Position numbers and translations under genes: made by a program. Positions 12,401 through 24,300 of a DNA stretch of 64,000 nt are shown here, piece after piece. The notes below the pieces were generated by a model, which saw nothing but the letters and a program-made list of their open reading frames with translations, did no database searches and was not told where the DNA came from. Numbering within the stretch: the stretch's first letter is position 1; each line of letters opens with the position of its first letter. The DNA is from Scatophagus argus (Eukaryota; Chordata; Actinopteri; Scatophagidae): positions 7,910,501-7,974,500 of the forward strand of contig NC_058498.1 of assembly GCF_020382885.2 (NCBI RefSeq). The letters run 5' to 3'.

Positions 12401-14270
12401 CAGGATTAGAAGTTTAATTTCTACTCAAGCAGCGATATCAGATGTGTGCTGAATAGGACAGAAGCCTGAATAAGCATTCAAATGGATGTTATCTTCATTC
12501 AGATGCTGTATGAACCAGGCTCTCAGTTTTAGTCAGATTTACTCAGGTTTGTTTCTGGGGTGTCTCATTGTGATCACGAGAAGTGCAGAGTGATGCTGAG
12601 GGAGCAAAGTTTCTCTTTGCTGACCTTAAATCTGAGTTTAATATGTGTGCACAGCTTGTTTGGAACCAAATCAAATATGTAAGTGTGCTGTGGACACTTC
12701 AAAACTCCAATGCACTTACATGAAGAATTACCTTTTCGGCCATCTTGAGTCATCTTGAAAAGAGAAATAATTATGGTATCATAGTTTTTTAATAAGAAAG
12801 ATGAAATGCGTGGTTTTACAAAGTATTTTTAATAGATTAATTGATGTTTTTTTGTTAAAAAGATTGTAACAACCACAAAGCCAGTGTCTCACTTTATTCT
12901 TAAACAAAGATGATGAAAAGAACACAATGTAGATACAGAAAGAAAGGCCTTGCACTTCCTTGAAAGATGCAGGTTGATGAGACACTTAACTCACTTTTCG
13001 CTACTTCACGCAGATTGTAAACAAGCCTTAATTAGTAAGTTAAGCTATCAAATGTCTCCCTGCTACCAGAGCTGCTTGTTTGTGCACGGGACTTTGGCAT
13101 GGGATCCCACTGAACAAATAGCTCGCTATAAACAACTTCTGGAATGAATTTTTCCACGGGGTTGTCAAGAATACACAAGAGGAGCTTAAGATAACTGGGC
13201 ACGAAAGAATCTGTGTAGCTGATGCACACCTGTCGGATGTGTGTATCCATTTCACCGCCTGCTTCAACTTCTTCACGGAGGAAAAAATGGTAGAAAAATG
13301 TCCCTTTGATTGACTGTTGCTAGTCTTCTTTTTTGTCGCTGCACTGCATTTCCCTAAACATCATGGATTTAACTGCTGGGTTGGAAACTGGTGCAAAAGT
13401 TTTCAGGAAGTGAATGCAGCTTTAATCTTATGATGCACTTGAGTAAGATACTTGAACATGCAGTACTGAAAACAGAACATTCAGAAGTACATCTTTGGTT
13501 CAAGAACCTTCCGTCGGCCTTTCATCTCAGTTGGCCGAGCTTTTGCTTTGCGTCAGATCTCGCTGCTGACGGTTTCTAATCCGTCTGGCCGGCAGCCTAG
13601 AAGAGGAAACATTGTTCAGCCTCACAGTGTTTACATCTCCTGCCTCCTTTGGGTGAACATGACCCTGCAGCTCAGAGGAAAAGCGAGAGTCTGCAGTTTT
13701 GCTGAGAAATAACAAGAAGTCCATCCATATCTGTTCAGAATATCGACAGCTGACAGTAAAAATCATACCCACCTTTCAGAGTGTTAGCCACTATCACCAG
13801 TGTTTCTCTGTTTAGCCTCTAGACAAATAAAAGCAGATTAACATGAGATGATTTAACAGGGGATTCTGCAGCAGATTACATTATGACAGTTTTTGTGGAT
13901 AATTGCGGTGTGTGGCAACATACGCAAACGGAGGGCTCTTTGCCTTTCCTTTTTTTCGATTCCATTGGGAGTAAGGAGCATGAGAAGGACAAGTTATCTC
14001 TTGGTCTTTGCATTTTGTTTTTCTCTAATGCACACACACTTCTAATCACGCTTTAATTTTTTCTCCGACTTTGTTTCCATTTCTATTCTGCGCCCTGGCT
14101 CTTAAAATGTCCAGACCCTGCAACCCCTCTGACCTTCCACAGATAGTAACAGAAGCATGTTGCTAACATTTTAAACAGCAGTAACGGGATTCAGCGCATT
14201 CGCCCCACGTCGACATTGTTCCGTTTTCTAGCAGCTCATCACCGTGGAGCGGTGAGTTAACTTTGCAGCC
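6420..14270. other. gene-poor interval, no supportable gene
   Basis: AT-rich, with only short chance reading frames on both strands. Contains a TG microsatellite at 7798-7832 and a (TCTA)n then (TG)n compound tract at about 9160-9206. A slightly GC-richer 61-codon minus frame at 7248-7433 has no family I recognise. The first part (6420-6500) is presumably the distal promoter of the IFI44-like gene. Confidence 0.5.
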
Positions 14271-14280
14271 CAATATCTGT

Positions 14281-14616
14281 TAAAGGGAAATGAATGGAAA
14301 GTAAGAAGGAGAAGTGGTGAAAAGAGGACGAAAATAGAGGAAAGACGAAACTAGGAAAGAAAAGGAAAATAAGAGGAAGAAGTGAAGAAGACTAGACCAA
14401 AACAGTACAGGAAGAAAAAACAGGAGAGGCGATGAGATGAGTAAACTTGAGGAAAGGAAGAGGAGGAGGAGAAGCAAGAGAGGAGAAAGGGAAGGGGCCA
14501 AAAACCGGTCTGAACCAGTGTAGGCTGACTCTTTGGGCTATATACCCCTCCTCACTTCCCTCCTCCTCCTCCTCCTCCTTTTCCCCCTCCTACTCCTCCT
14601 CCTCATCTTTCCTCTG
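14281..14616. repeat. polypurine arm facing a polypyrimidine arm
   Basis: 14281-14498 is almost all A/G on the plus strand (runs such as gaaaggaagaggaggagg). 14547-14616 is almost all C/T (runs of ctcctcctcctcctcc). The second arm is roughly the reverse complement of the last part of the first, about 50 bp away. TATATA at about 14540 lies between the arms, and a perfect AP-1 site TGAGTCA follows at 14615-14621. Confidence 0.75.
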
Positions 14617-14649
14617 AGTCAGACTGGCTGATCTTTTTCTTTTAGTGCT

Positions 14650-15560
14650 CCGTCATGCGCTTGTTGTCACCAGGAACAATTTGGATCCAGATTCCCCTGA
14701 AGTGTAAGAGGATCCACAGCAGAGTGAAGGCAGGAGCTGTGGTGGCCATGTCACAATGATCCAGGACTTTTAAGAGACAAGCAGGTGTTCCCCTGCACAT
14801 TATGTAAGCAGGACGTGGCCTCGGAGCGATAGATTTGGATGTATTCAGGCAGATATGCTTGACATGAATGAACATCCACACATAACTTCTGATATTTCCC
14901 AACACAGTGGGTGTAATACTCACGCATCTATTTGTGGTATTTGTGGCTATATGTGAGCATGGAGTGGTGACACATTAGAAAGTGTCTCTTCTTTCAGTCT
15001 GATTTATGTCTTGTTTGTTCAGTTAGTGTTTCTGTGTAGTCTCTAGAATCCACTTTTAGACAAAGCACACAAAAACATAGTACTTGTATGTTACGGTAGT
15101 GGCATTGAGGAAAATGAAGTAAAGGAAGGCAGCATGAAGCACGTTACATAAGTGTGTTAAAAATTGTCCATCCAAGTCTTGGAAGCTGCTGAAGATGGTG
15201 ATTATGTACAAAATAATGGGCAAAGTGTAGGGTATAAATACAGTGGTGGTTTGGAAGTGGCCCCAGGAAGTGTTTGAAAAAATCCAATAAAAAGAAAAGT
15301 ATTAATTGATTTGGTATTTATATTGAGATTAATAAAGAAAAGACCCTTGAGGGCACAGAAGGTTCTGACCTGGTGAAATTCTTTGAAGTGGATCTCTGGG
15401 CCACCAATCCTTTGCATCAAAACCAGGTTCTAATCGCTGTCCCAGACTGCCCTGGCCGACTTGTTTCACAGACAATCAGTGTGTCATGGAGGCAGCACAT
15501 CAACTCACAATTTGCTGATCTGCACAAAGCGGGGCCCAGGATTTATATATCTAGAAACAT

Positions 15561-15597
<37 letters not shown>

Positions 15598-18500
15598 GGA
15601 TGTATATAGCAGGTTTGTGTATGTATGTGTAGATATATATATATATATATACACATACATATATTGTGTTATATTTAGAAACAGCAGGTATGTGTGTGTG
15701 CGAGGAGTGCTGGCCTTGTGGCTATACCATCATTTGGTCTTGTTTTTTAGTAGGCGACTGCTGTTATAAAACCTTGATAACAGAGGGGCAGCGAGGTCAG
15801 GGGCGGCGGTCTCTCCGTCCCTGGGATGAGCTCAGCCTGATGTAAGTTGGCTGTCGCTCACAGAGCTCATGAGAACCAACACTATTTCTGGAGTCAGCCA
15901 GCTGCCAAGTCTTAAACTTACTTTCCTGGACAAGCTAATGCTGACTTCTGTCTACACTGGAGATCACACGCTCTATTAATAATATATTCCCAGTAAATTG
16001 TCACTCATCAGAGCAAACATGGAATCACTGCGCACCGCAGCCAATTCAGAACAGTTTCCATTTTAGTGATTAAGCCAATCGTGTAAACTTCAACTTGACT
16101 GACATAAAATTAACAAAATCAATCAAAATCTTACAGAAAACTACTTCCAACAAAATACACTTATCACAGTGCTCATTATACAAAAAAATGACCCCTGTGA
16201 GAGACTTATTATTACATGAGACAATATTGAGAATACAGAGGGATGAGCTCATATAGCTGCTTTAGATGAAGGGAGTATTAACTGCGTTATACACAGCTTG
16301 GTACTCTAGTCTGGTCGTTGGAAAGAAACGAAAAACAAAATTGCAGCACAAATTATGTTAATTTTTAAACCCTTAAACCAATCATTTTATCTCTTTCGGC
16401 CTTGAGCATGATGAGGGGCCCCAATTAGATTCTGTCCCCAGCCCAGTGAAGTGTACACCCTCATTGGATGTGTGAAGCAGGGGAGAAGGCAGTGCTGGAG
16501 GTCAGACTCCTGACCTTTAACCTCACCATATAACTCTGCCAGGAGCCTCACTACACGCTGAGCAGTCATCAGTCCACTGCAGTGTGAGAGAGTAACTGCT
16601 CTGTGCTGACACACAGGTTTTATAAGGCGTGACAAATGGCAGCTGTATAGTCCTGGGGCAAGGAAGATCATCTTCGTGACTTTCACTGACAACCCAACAG
16701 AGCTTTCCTTCAGTGTATGTGCTTCATTTACAGAACCCTGTTCATTACAATAAAACTTGCTTACTGGGTGTAGGAAAATGCTTCAGGATTTTATCAAACT
16801 TTTGTATTTTAGCGCCTGTAGAGCATAAAAGTCTGCTGGCTCAGCTTTCTGACTTCCTGCTGACATACATGAGGAAAACCAGTGGAAATTGAGTGGCTCT
16901 GAAAAAAAATATATATATATATTTATGCTGTTTTATTTTATGTGCGGTAAAAATGCTCTTTAGATATGTAGGATCCCTAAATATTAATCAGTTTTTATGA
17001 TCTGAGTGACACTTTGTGCAGGAGGTGAGACAGTTAAGGGACCTTAGGATCCAAGTACCACTTTGTATCTTACAGTACCACATGTTTTTTGGGGTGGGGG
17101 GGGTTGCCTGTATTAATGTTTCAGTTTTGATCTTCTCTAAAGTCAGTGTGGAGGGTTTAGGACTGTGGCCACTTCGGGCTGTCAAATTCCTCCGTTTCAA
17201 AATGAATGCGGTTAAAACTTACTAATCAATTGTCACACTAAGCTTCAGAAGCAAGTTTGTGAAAGTTGGTAGAAGTGAAAACCACTTCACATCCTCAATA
17301 GTGACCGTCAAGCTGCCTTTGACCAAGACACCCTAGTGGGAAACTTAGGTGAGGGTTAGTGAGTTTGAATGAGCAAGGCGTTGCCATGAAAGAGCTTAGT
17401 GGATAAACAGTGGTTTAAAAAATCCTGAATGAATGTCTGTCTCTCCATCTCCAAATCCTCCACACCTCATTGATTGGAAAAACATGCATTATAATCCAAG
17501 TATAAAGCATACTTGGGCAAAATTACGCTGCCACAGCTGAAAATCAGTTCCACCTGCACAGAGGAGAGGCTGTACTTTTTAGTTTTTCCATTGCATAACT
17601 CGCCAGCTGCATTTTATTGATTCCTATGGAGAGTTAAGAAATCTTGCAGAAGACTCAGGCCTCCTCTTACTGTGAATGGCTTAAAGTATGTGAAAATGCA
17701 TTTTTTTTTAAATTGTTGTACTGGGTTGTACTGGGCTTGTACTTTCTCTACTTTTCAGTCGGCCATACTTAGTTAGATGGAGTTTTCTTTCTTACATAAT
17801 AAAACTAGATGAAGAAGACACACAGAATGTAAATACTCACTGCTAGGTGTTGTAAGTTAGTCAACAGCTGTTAAAGCTGAACCTCTGACCTTGAGTGAGA
17901 GGACAACTTATGATCACATTACAGATGGTCTGTTTGTATGTAAATGGTGCCTTAAGGTGCGACACCACCTGCACCTGGTTTTTGTCAGCTAGAACCATTT
18001 TGCAAATCTCTTTGTTGCATTTTTTTTGGTTTTAGCTTGTTTAAGTTGTGCACTTACAAGTGAACCAGAGCCTGTAAACTGAAGCCTGAAGAACTACCAA
18101 GCAGCCTGCTTGGTAGACAGAAAACTGGTCATCCTGCCAAGAAACAGGAAGAGGGAGTCAAAACACATGCTGTAACTTAAACTCAGCATAATGCCCAGTC
18201 CAGGGCTTTTCTTTCTTGTGATCAGATCTGTGAAGAAACAGTTTAATATGAACATGAGCACTTACCATTCGCTGACAGTTTTAGATATCTCTGTTTTAGG
18301 CATCACAGTTCAAACATCACTCCCGACATGAAATAAATCTCTCCCAACATGCCCGACGTGAACAAACCACTGGATATTCACAAGATATCCAACTGTTGGA
18401 ACATACTCGAGTCTCTGCCTCGTTCTCATAAAGCTCAGCTGTGCTTCTTTTCGCTAAAAGTCACCAAACACAGCAGTTATTCAGCGGCTGCTGGTCACTC

Positions 18501-20687
18501 ATTTCTCAGTCACTTCGACTCACTGCAGCAGGTCTGCACACGTTTTATTCCACACACTTATTATATACATCCATTCTACACTCTTATATATAGCACGTGT
18601 GAAAAGGTATCTGATGGAGTAGGTTGATGTAATCTGGGAGGCGAAATTTTGCTTAAAGATGCAGTAAATGATTCTGATATAACGATATTTGATTGGCGAG
18701 TCTCATTCCAAAGCATTCTCAACCCAAAGCATCAATGTTGGATGACCTGGGAATGAGAGTCAGCAATTAGCTATCTTTCTCTAGCATTGTTTACATGTAC
18801 TAACCCGTACTGGCGGCCAGCGCGGCTATCAAAACAAAGAACACAGAAGCTGAGATTAGAGCTCGCGTAGAGGGAGTCTCTGCTCAGGACTCCATCACTG
18901 CATTACGTCTTTACATAGCCAATAGTTATTTGCAATACATTAATGTTTGAAATTGCATATGTGTAACCTTTAAAAAAAATGCAAAAAACAGGAATCGTTA
19001 TTGTTTTGTTTGTCTTTTATATGCAGAATTAGTTACTTGATATTCTAATAGTTTTGTAACATTACAGAACTTGACTCATCAGAAGTCGTAATCATCTAAC
19101 TTTCAGTTCTGCTTCTTCTTTGTTAAATTCTGTTCATATCTACACAAAAAGAAGAAGTCCATTAAAAACTACCACGTGGTGACAGTAATCATGTGGCGCA
19201 CGTTTTTGTTTTTGCACGTGATGTATGTGCCTCTGCTGCATAGTGTGACACATGCATCAGTATCCATATGAGATGCCTGAGTATCTTAGACTTCATTTGT
19301 GATGACTGCTGCATGCATACTGTACATATAGATATCTACGTGGCATGTCAGCGGGCACCCCTGCTAAGGCCCTCCGTGCTGCAAAGGGCAGCCAACACGC
19401 TAAATTACTCCCTCTCCAACCCACCTCCCCACCCCAAATCCATCCGCCTCGCCGCTAACCTCGCAACCTCGCTGTGGGGCTGGTCCAGCGAGAAGCAGCG
19501 CAAACCGGCGTGAGCCAGTGCTGGGAGCTGCATCGACACCCACCCCCCCACCTCCTCCTTCCTCTGACTTCTTCCTCCCATATGTGCATACACACACTCA
19601 CGCACACACATATCAGGATTAGTGTACTTATGAGGGCCTGCCATTGTCTGCATTCACTCTGTGATATCTGATCCTCACCTTAACGTGGTTCTCTGACCTA
19701 GGATTGGACTGCAGGGCATTTTTCATTCGACAGCTTTCAGGTTTTTGATTTTGATCGTTTCATTTGCATCGTTTGCCTTGTTTAATGATCCTCAATTTTT
19801 GTTAATGACCCCTTCATGCCAGACCTCAAAATCTAGACTAATTTCTAGGTATAATAAGTGTATATAGTAAACTCAAAACTATAATTCCCTTTTGGAGGCT
19901 TTTAAAGACAAGTCATAATAACCCCAGTTCTCACTGTGGAGGTCAAAAACAAACTGGTACTCACAAAGAGAGGAAAACAACCATACACACATACTTCCTC
20001 CCCTGTCCCCCAGATACACTCTGAGCTCAAACTATCTTGAGCTGCGTATATACAGTGACATGTGCATTTATAACTGTTTGTGACTGAAATAAGATGAGAA
20101 AATCTGACCCCACGCTATAGGAAGATCTAGAATTGGATTCTCTTCTGACTTAATCTAATACATATCTAATATTACTATCTTTAGTGGGGTTGGTTGGTGT
20201 TGTGTCAAGGACAGATTTTTCCGACTATTACATACAGTGGTATTTGTTGTAAAAACTGCAGTAAAAATGTTTTAGGCACAGAGCAAGAATGTGTTTCAGA
20301 GCAAACACAACGTTTAGCCAGAGTGGTCCAAGTTTACAAGGCCTTTTCCTGTTGTTGGGGAGCAGGGAGGTATTTTTTGTGAGCCAACTTCCCATTAAGT
20401 TCCCACTCATTCAAGGACACTCTTTTAGTGCGATTCCTTTTCTGGAGTTTAAAAAGGAAAATGTGAGAAAGCTCCCTCAAATTAGCACAGATGCTATCTC
20501 AGTGTAAAAATAAACACAGCACAGGATGCACTTTATTATGTACTTGTACACACCTAAGCCACTCTTTATGAAAAGTGTCGTTTGCTTTTGCTTTTTGTAT
20601 GTTGTAACATGTAGTTCAGCAATATCTTCAACACGACTTCATGCTTGTAATATGAGGGGAAAATTCCATTACATCAGTACAAGGCAG
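14650..20687. other. gene-poor interval with AT microsatellites
   Basis: No exon chain could be built. Imperfect (TA)n tracts lie at about 15562-15600 and 15632-15660. Around 19380-19520 the sequence is locally GC- and CpG-richer and contains an open plus-strand frame ending in SSEKQRKPA, but no splice-consistent neighbours were found. Confidence 0.45.
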
Positions 20688-21060
20688 TGGTGTAGTCACC
20701 AAACTTTCAAGTTCCCGGTGTTTGAGTCCGAGTCGAGACCAGTCGAGTTCACTACTGATCCAAGTCAAGTCCAAGTTAAGTCCAATCCAAATATATTATT
20801 GTATAATTATTTTACCATATTGAACTTAATGTAGATATTATCTCATGTCAAATTACTATGGTATGTTATGAAAAGTAATAAAAAAATTTGAGGACTCATC
20901 TCCAATTTATAAGTCCAAATGCAGTTACTGCACAAGTCCGAGTCCAAATTAAAAAAGTCAAAATGTGTGGGTGAGACAGCCAAGTCACAATTCCTTAAAA
21001 TTAGGGCTCAAGTTGGACTTGAGTCCGAGTCCTGGACTTGAGTACTACAAGCCTGGTACA
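20688..21060. repeat. dispersed repeat rich in AAGTC/GAGTC words
   Basis: Many degenerate copies of aagtccgagtc, gtcaagtccaagt and ggacttgagtc. From memory this is a frequent fish interspersed repeat. A shorter relative in the opposite orientation (gacttgcttctcacc and similar) is at about 42095-42215. The open frame at 20526-20834 arises from it. Confidence 0.6.
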
Positions 21061-21074
21061 AGAGGTGTGTATTA

Positions 21075-21370
21075 GAAAGCTGGAGATACGATGCGTATCA
21101 CGATACAGGGTTTACAACTCAATATATTGCAATTGCTGTCAGCAAGGTGATATTGTTCCATAGCCGAGTGTTCATTGTGTTTATACAAGCGATACCTGCT
21201 TTCTTCTTCCTGGCTCAGCTGACGTTATGTTGCAGCGGGAAGAGTCAAATGGTCGAAGATAGATTGGAAAACTCCCGTCTAGAGGTCAGATACTGCTACA
21301 AACCACTGCTGCAAATCAAAATCAAATTAAAAATTAAAAATCGATATCTCTCAAGTGTATTGATATTTTC
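21075..21370. repeat. degenerate GATACGATGCGTATCACGATAC-type repeat remnant
   Basis: gatacgatgcgtatcacgat, then acagg near the start, and aaaaatcgatatctctcaag near the end. This resembles a fish repeat rich in CGATAC words, recognised from memory, and is highly decayed. Confidence 0.35.
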
Positions 21371-24300
21371 TAACACCCCTGATTGCTACCAAAATGGCAC
21401 AAATTTTTTCAGCAATGACAAACTGCTATCTGTCATGACAGACTGAAGAGTTCGAGGTGGAGAAAGGCATCATATTAGCTCTGTAGCAGGATGTCAAGTT
21501 GTCACTATGTTATGTCATCTGGACTGCAGCATGAATAAATTTTGTTGTGCCACTTTCAGGTATGACCGGGCATCTGCATTGCTGTGACCATGTGAGCTGG
21601 CAGAGCCAGTGCCCCCATTCAGGGGCTGATCAGTAGTGACAAAGCAATTTAAGGGGGGGGGGTTGGTAGAAATTTGCAGTCTTTCTTGCTATATTCCGCA
21701 TGCAGTTTTTTGTCATTTTCTTGAGGCCAAACCTTTTGCATGATAAATCCAAACAAACTTCAAAGTAAGTCACTGTCTCACCCACACATTTAAACACATC
21801 CGTTCTTGTCATGCACAAAGGCAGTTGCACAAGCACACATGCAAATCACAAGGATCGGCGAAGTGTCAAACAACAGAGAACAACAAAAGGGCAAAAGTCA
21901 GCATGTCTTTGTGTACAGTTCAGTCTGTCTACAGGGGGAGTGGGCTTCCGTGCATCACAGTAGGTCTGTGTGTTGGGAGTGTGCGTCTGCCGGCAGCGTG
22001 GCGGCATGTGTGGCTGATTTTATCTTCACCTGCAGAAAACACACAGGCGGAGGGTTCATCAAGTGAACTTTCAATACTGACTTAACCCATTTCAAAAGGT
22101 CACACAGCAAAATCAAGTCTGTTGAAAACTGACACTGTTCTTGTATAAGAGTTTGTCATATGACAGAGTTTCAGCACAGGATTCAATTAGCATGATTATT
22201 ATGATGAACTCGTCGGCTATCAGCTCGTTTTCCAGACTGGATATATTTAGCATTTTGGAACAGTTGCCCCCTCAGACAAACAGAGGCGGCAGACTTAGTG
22301 CTGCTGACCAGTCACCAACTTGGCCGTGCCCTCTCACCCAGAGTCTGGACCTCTCACAGCTTCCCCTCTGAAAGGTGATAAACAAACTGTCTGCCCCCTC
22401 ACCTGGATTCCACTTCTCTCGACAGCGTTTGTGACACAGATGCTGCCTATCTTTTTTTTTTTTAACAAGGCTTGATCTGTTTGGAGTACGTAATCATTTG
22501 GATTTTTATTTATTTATTTATTTATTTTTGCACAATGGCTCATAGATCAGCGGTGTTGTTGCCTCGTAACTCAGTCCCGCTCTTTTCCATGTAGAGATGT
22601 AAAGATTACAGGTATTCTCCTGCCAAAGTAACTGGCCTCGACTGGTCCCTGAGAAACTGGCTGCCCACAGGCTACAAAATAATTAGGATTGTTTAAATAC
22701 AGAGGATGGTTTCCAGCTTGGTCATCGCTGTAGTAAAAAGTACACTTTAATTGCCCTTTTTATTGTGAGTAACATAAAAAAGTTGACTCAATTTGTGTGT
22801 GTGTGTGCGCGTGTGTGTGTGTGTGTTTCTTTTTTTTTCTTCCTTTTTTTATGCAAAAGTAGAGAAAAGGTCAGCACTCACTAAACCAATCCAAATGGTC
22901 CAAATACTGTTGACATTTTATTAGCAAACAGGGAGCAAAAACACCACAAACATTTTAGCCTCAAACCTTCTTCACAGAAGGGGATTCAGAACCACAATTT
23001 GCCAAGTACAACAAACAGGAAATTGTCTAATCTGAATCTTGAATACAGAACATAAACATAATGATAGTCGAGATAACATAACTTCAGACTAAACTCAGAA
23101 GATGAGTGGAGGCAGCTCGTGCAGAGGGCTCCTGCAACACGACGCATATGAGAGATATTTGTTGTCTCAGAGCTGCTGCTTGACTGTTTTTCAAAGTACA
23201 TCAGGGTATATACACAAAGTGGACTAGGAGATCCAGAACCATAGCTGGGATTGGGACTCGCTACGATAGCATATTTATTTTCTCACCCTCTTCCCCACTT
23301 TTGAATAAAATACGTGAATTTTTATTGGCCCTCTGCCACTGTGGGTGCCCAGTATCATCCTAACACCCTAACACATATGCAAAACTCCTTTCAGAGATTT
23401 TAAACTATTTTATTTAAACACTTAAAAAGATATTCTGAGTAAAAAGTACATTGTGGCCAAATGTGCCACAAGGTGTCATTATCAACTTTTCAAATAGCCT
23501 GTAAATAGGCCAGTTGTAAAACAAAATGCAGGTTTGAAACTTTTTTCTTTGTTGTTTTTTTTTTTTTTTTTTTGCTTCCTAGGTGTGTTCAGACCATTTA
23601 AACTCATGCTGCGGTTTACCAGTTAAAGGGCCATGTGATGTCACCACAGATAAGACACTGTGGCGTGCCAAGGAAACGCCAGCTCTGTGCTGATTGGCTG
23701 GGCAGCAACATGTTTTCGTATTAAATGCACTTGACAACAGCACAGCCAATGAGAACAGAGAGATGGTTGGGGCCGATGTTCCCAGCTGTCTACGTCCTCA
23801 CACACACACACACAGTTTTTAGTTTCACTTCCTCTTCTTTTGCAGACGCTGATGCTGAAAGTGAGTTTGTCGAGTGCTTTGCAAAGTTCTGCAGCTCAAG
23901 TTTGAACATGTCAGTCTTGTGAAAACACATGACAATTTAATTTTGGTCATGTGTTTTTACAGTTTCAAAGAGGAATTTCCACAGAAATTCCACAGGAGCA
24001 TAAACAAAAGAGCAAGCAATACAAAGGAATGAGTTTATTGCTAATTTGTGCTCAATACAAATTGCTAAATATAGACTGCAGTGCATGAAATGGCTGCTTT
24101 TTCACTGACGCAAATTGTGCAGCAGATTCAAATCAAATGTCTGGAAGATATTTGGACAGGAAATCTCTAGAATGGAGATAAAATCCAACTAGGTCACACA
24201 TAGATAACACGCAGAGAATATGTCACTCTTTATTAGCTCCTGAAATTAAATAAATCATTTACTTGAAGCTCTTTTTTTGACTGATTTCTAATTAGGTTAA

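Noticed and set aside
19268..19513. 81-codon plus-strand frame in a CpG-richer patch
   Set aside because: No acceptor or donor giving a consistent chain and no recognised motif; two minus-strand frames overlap it.
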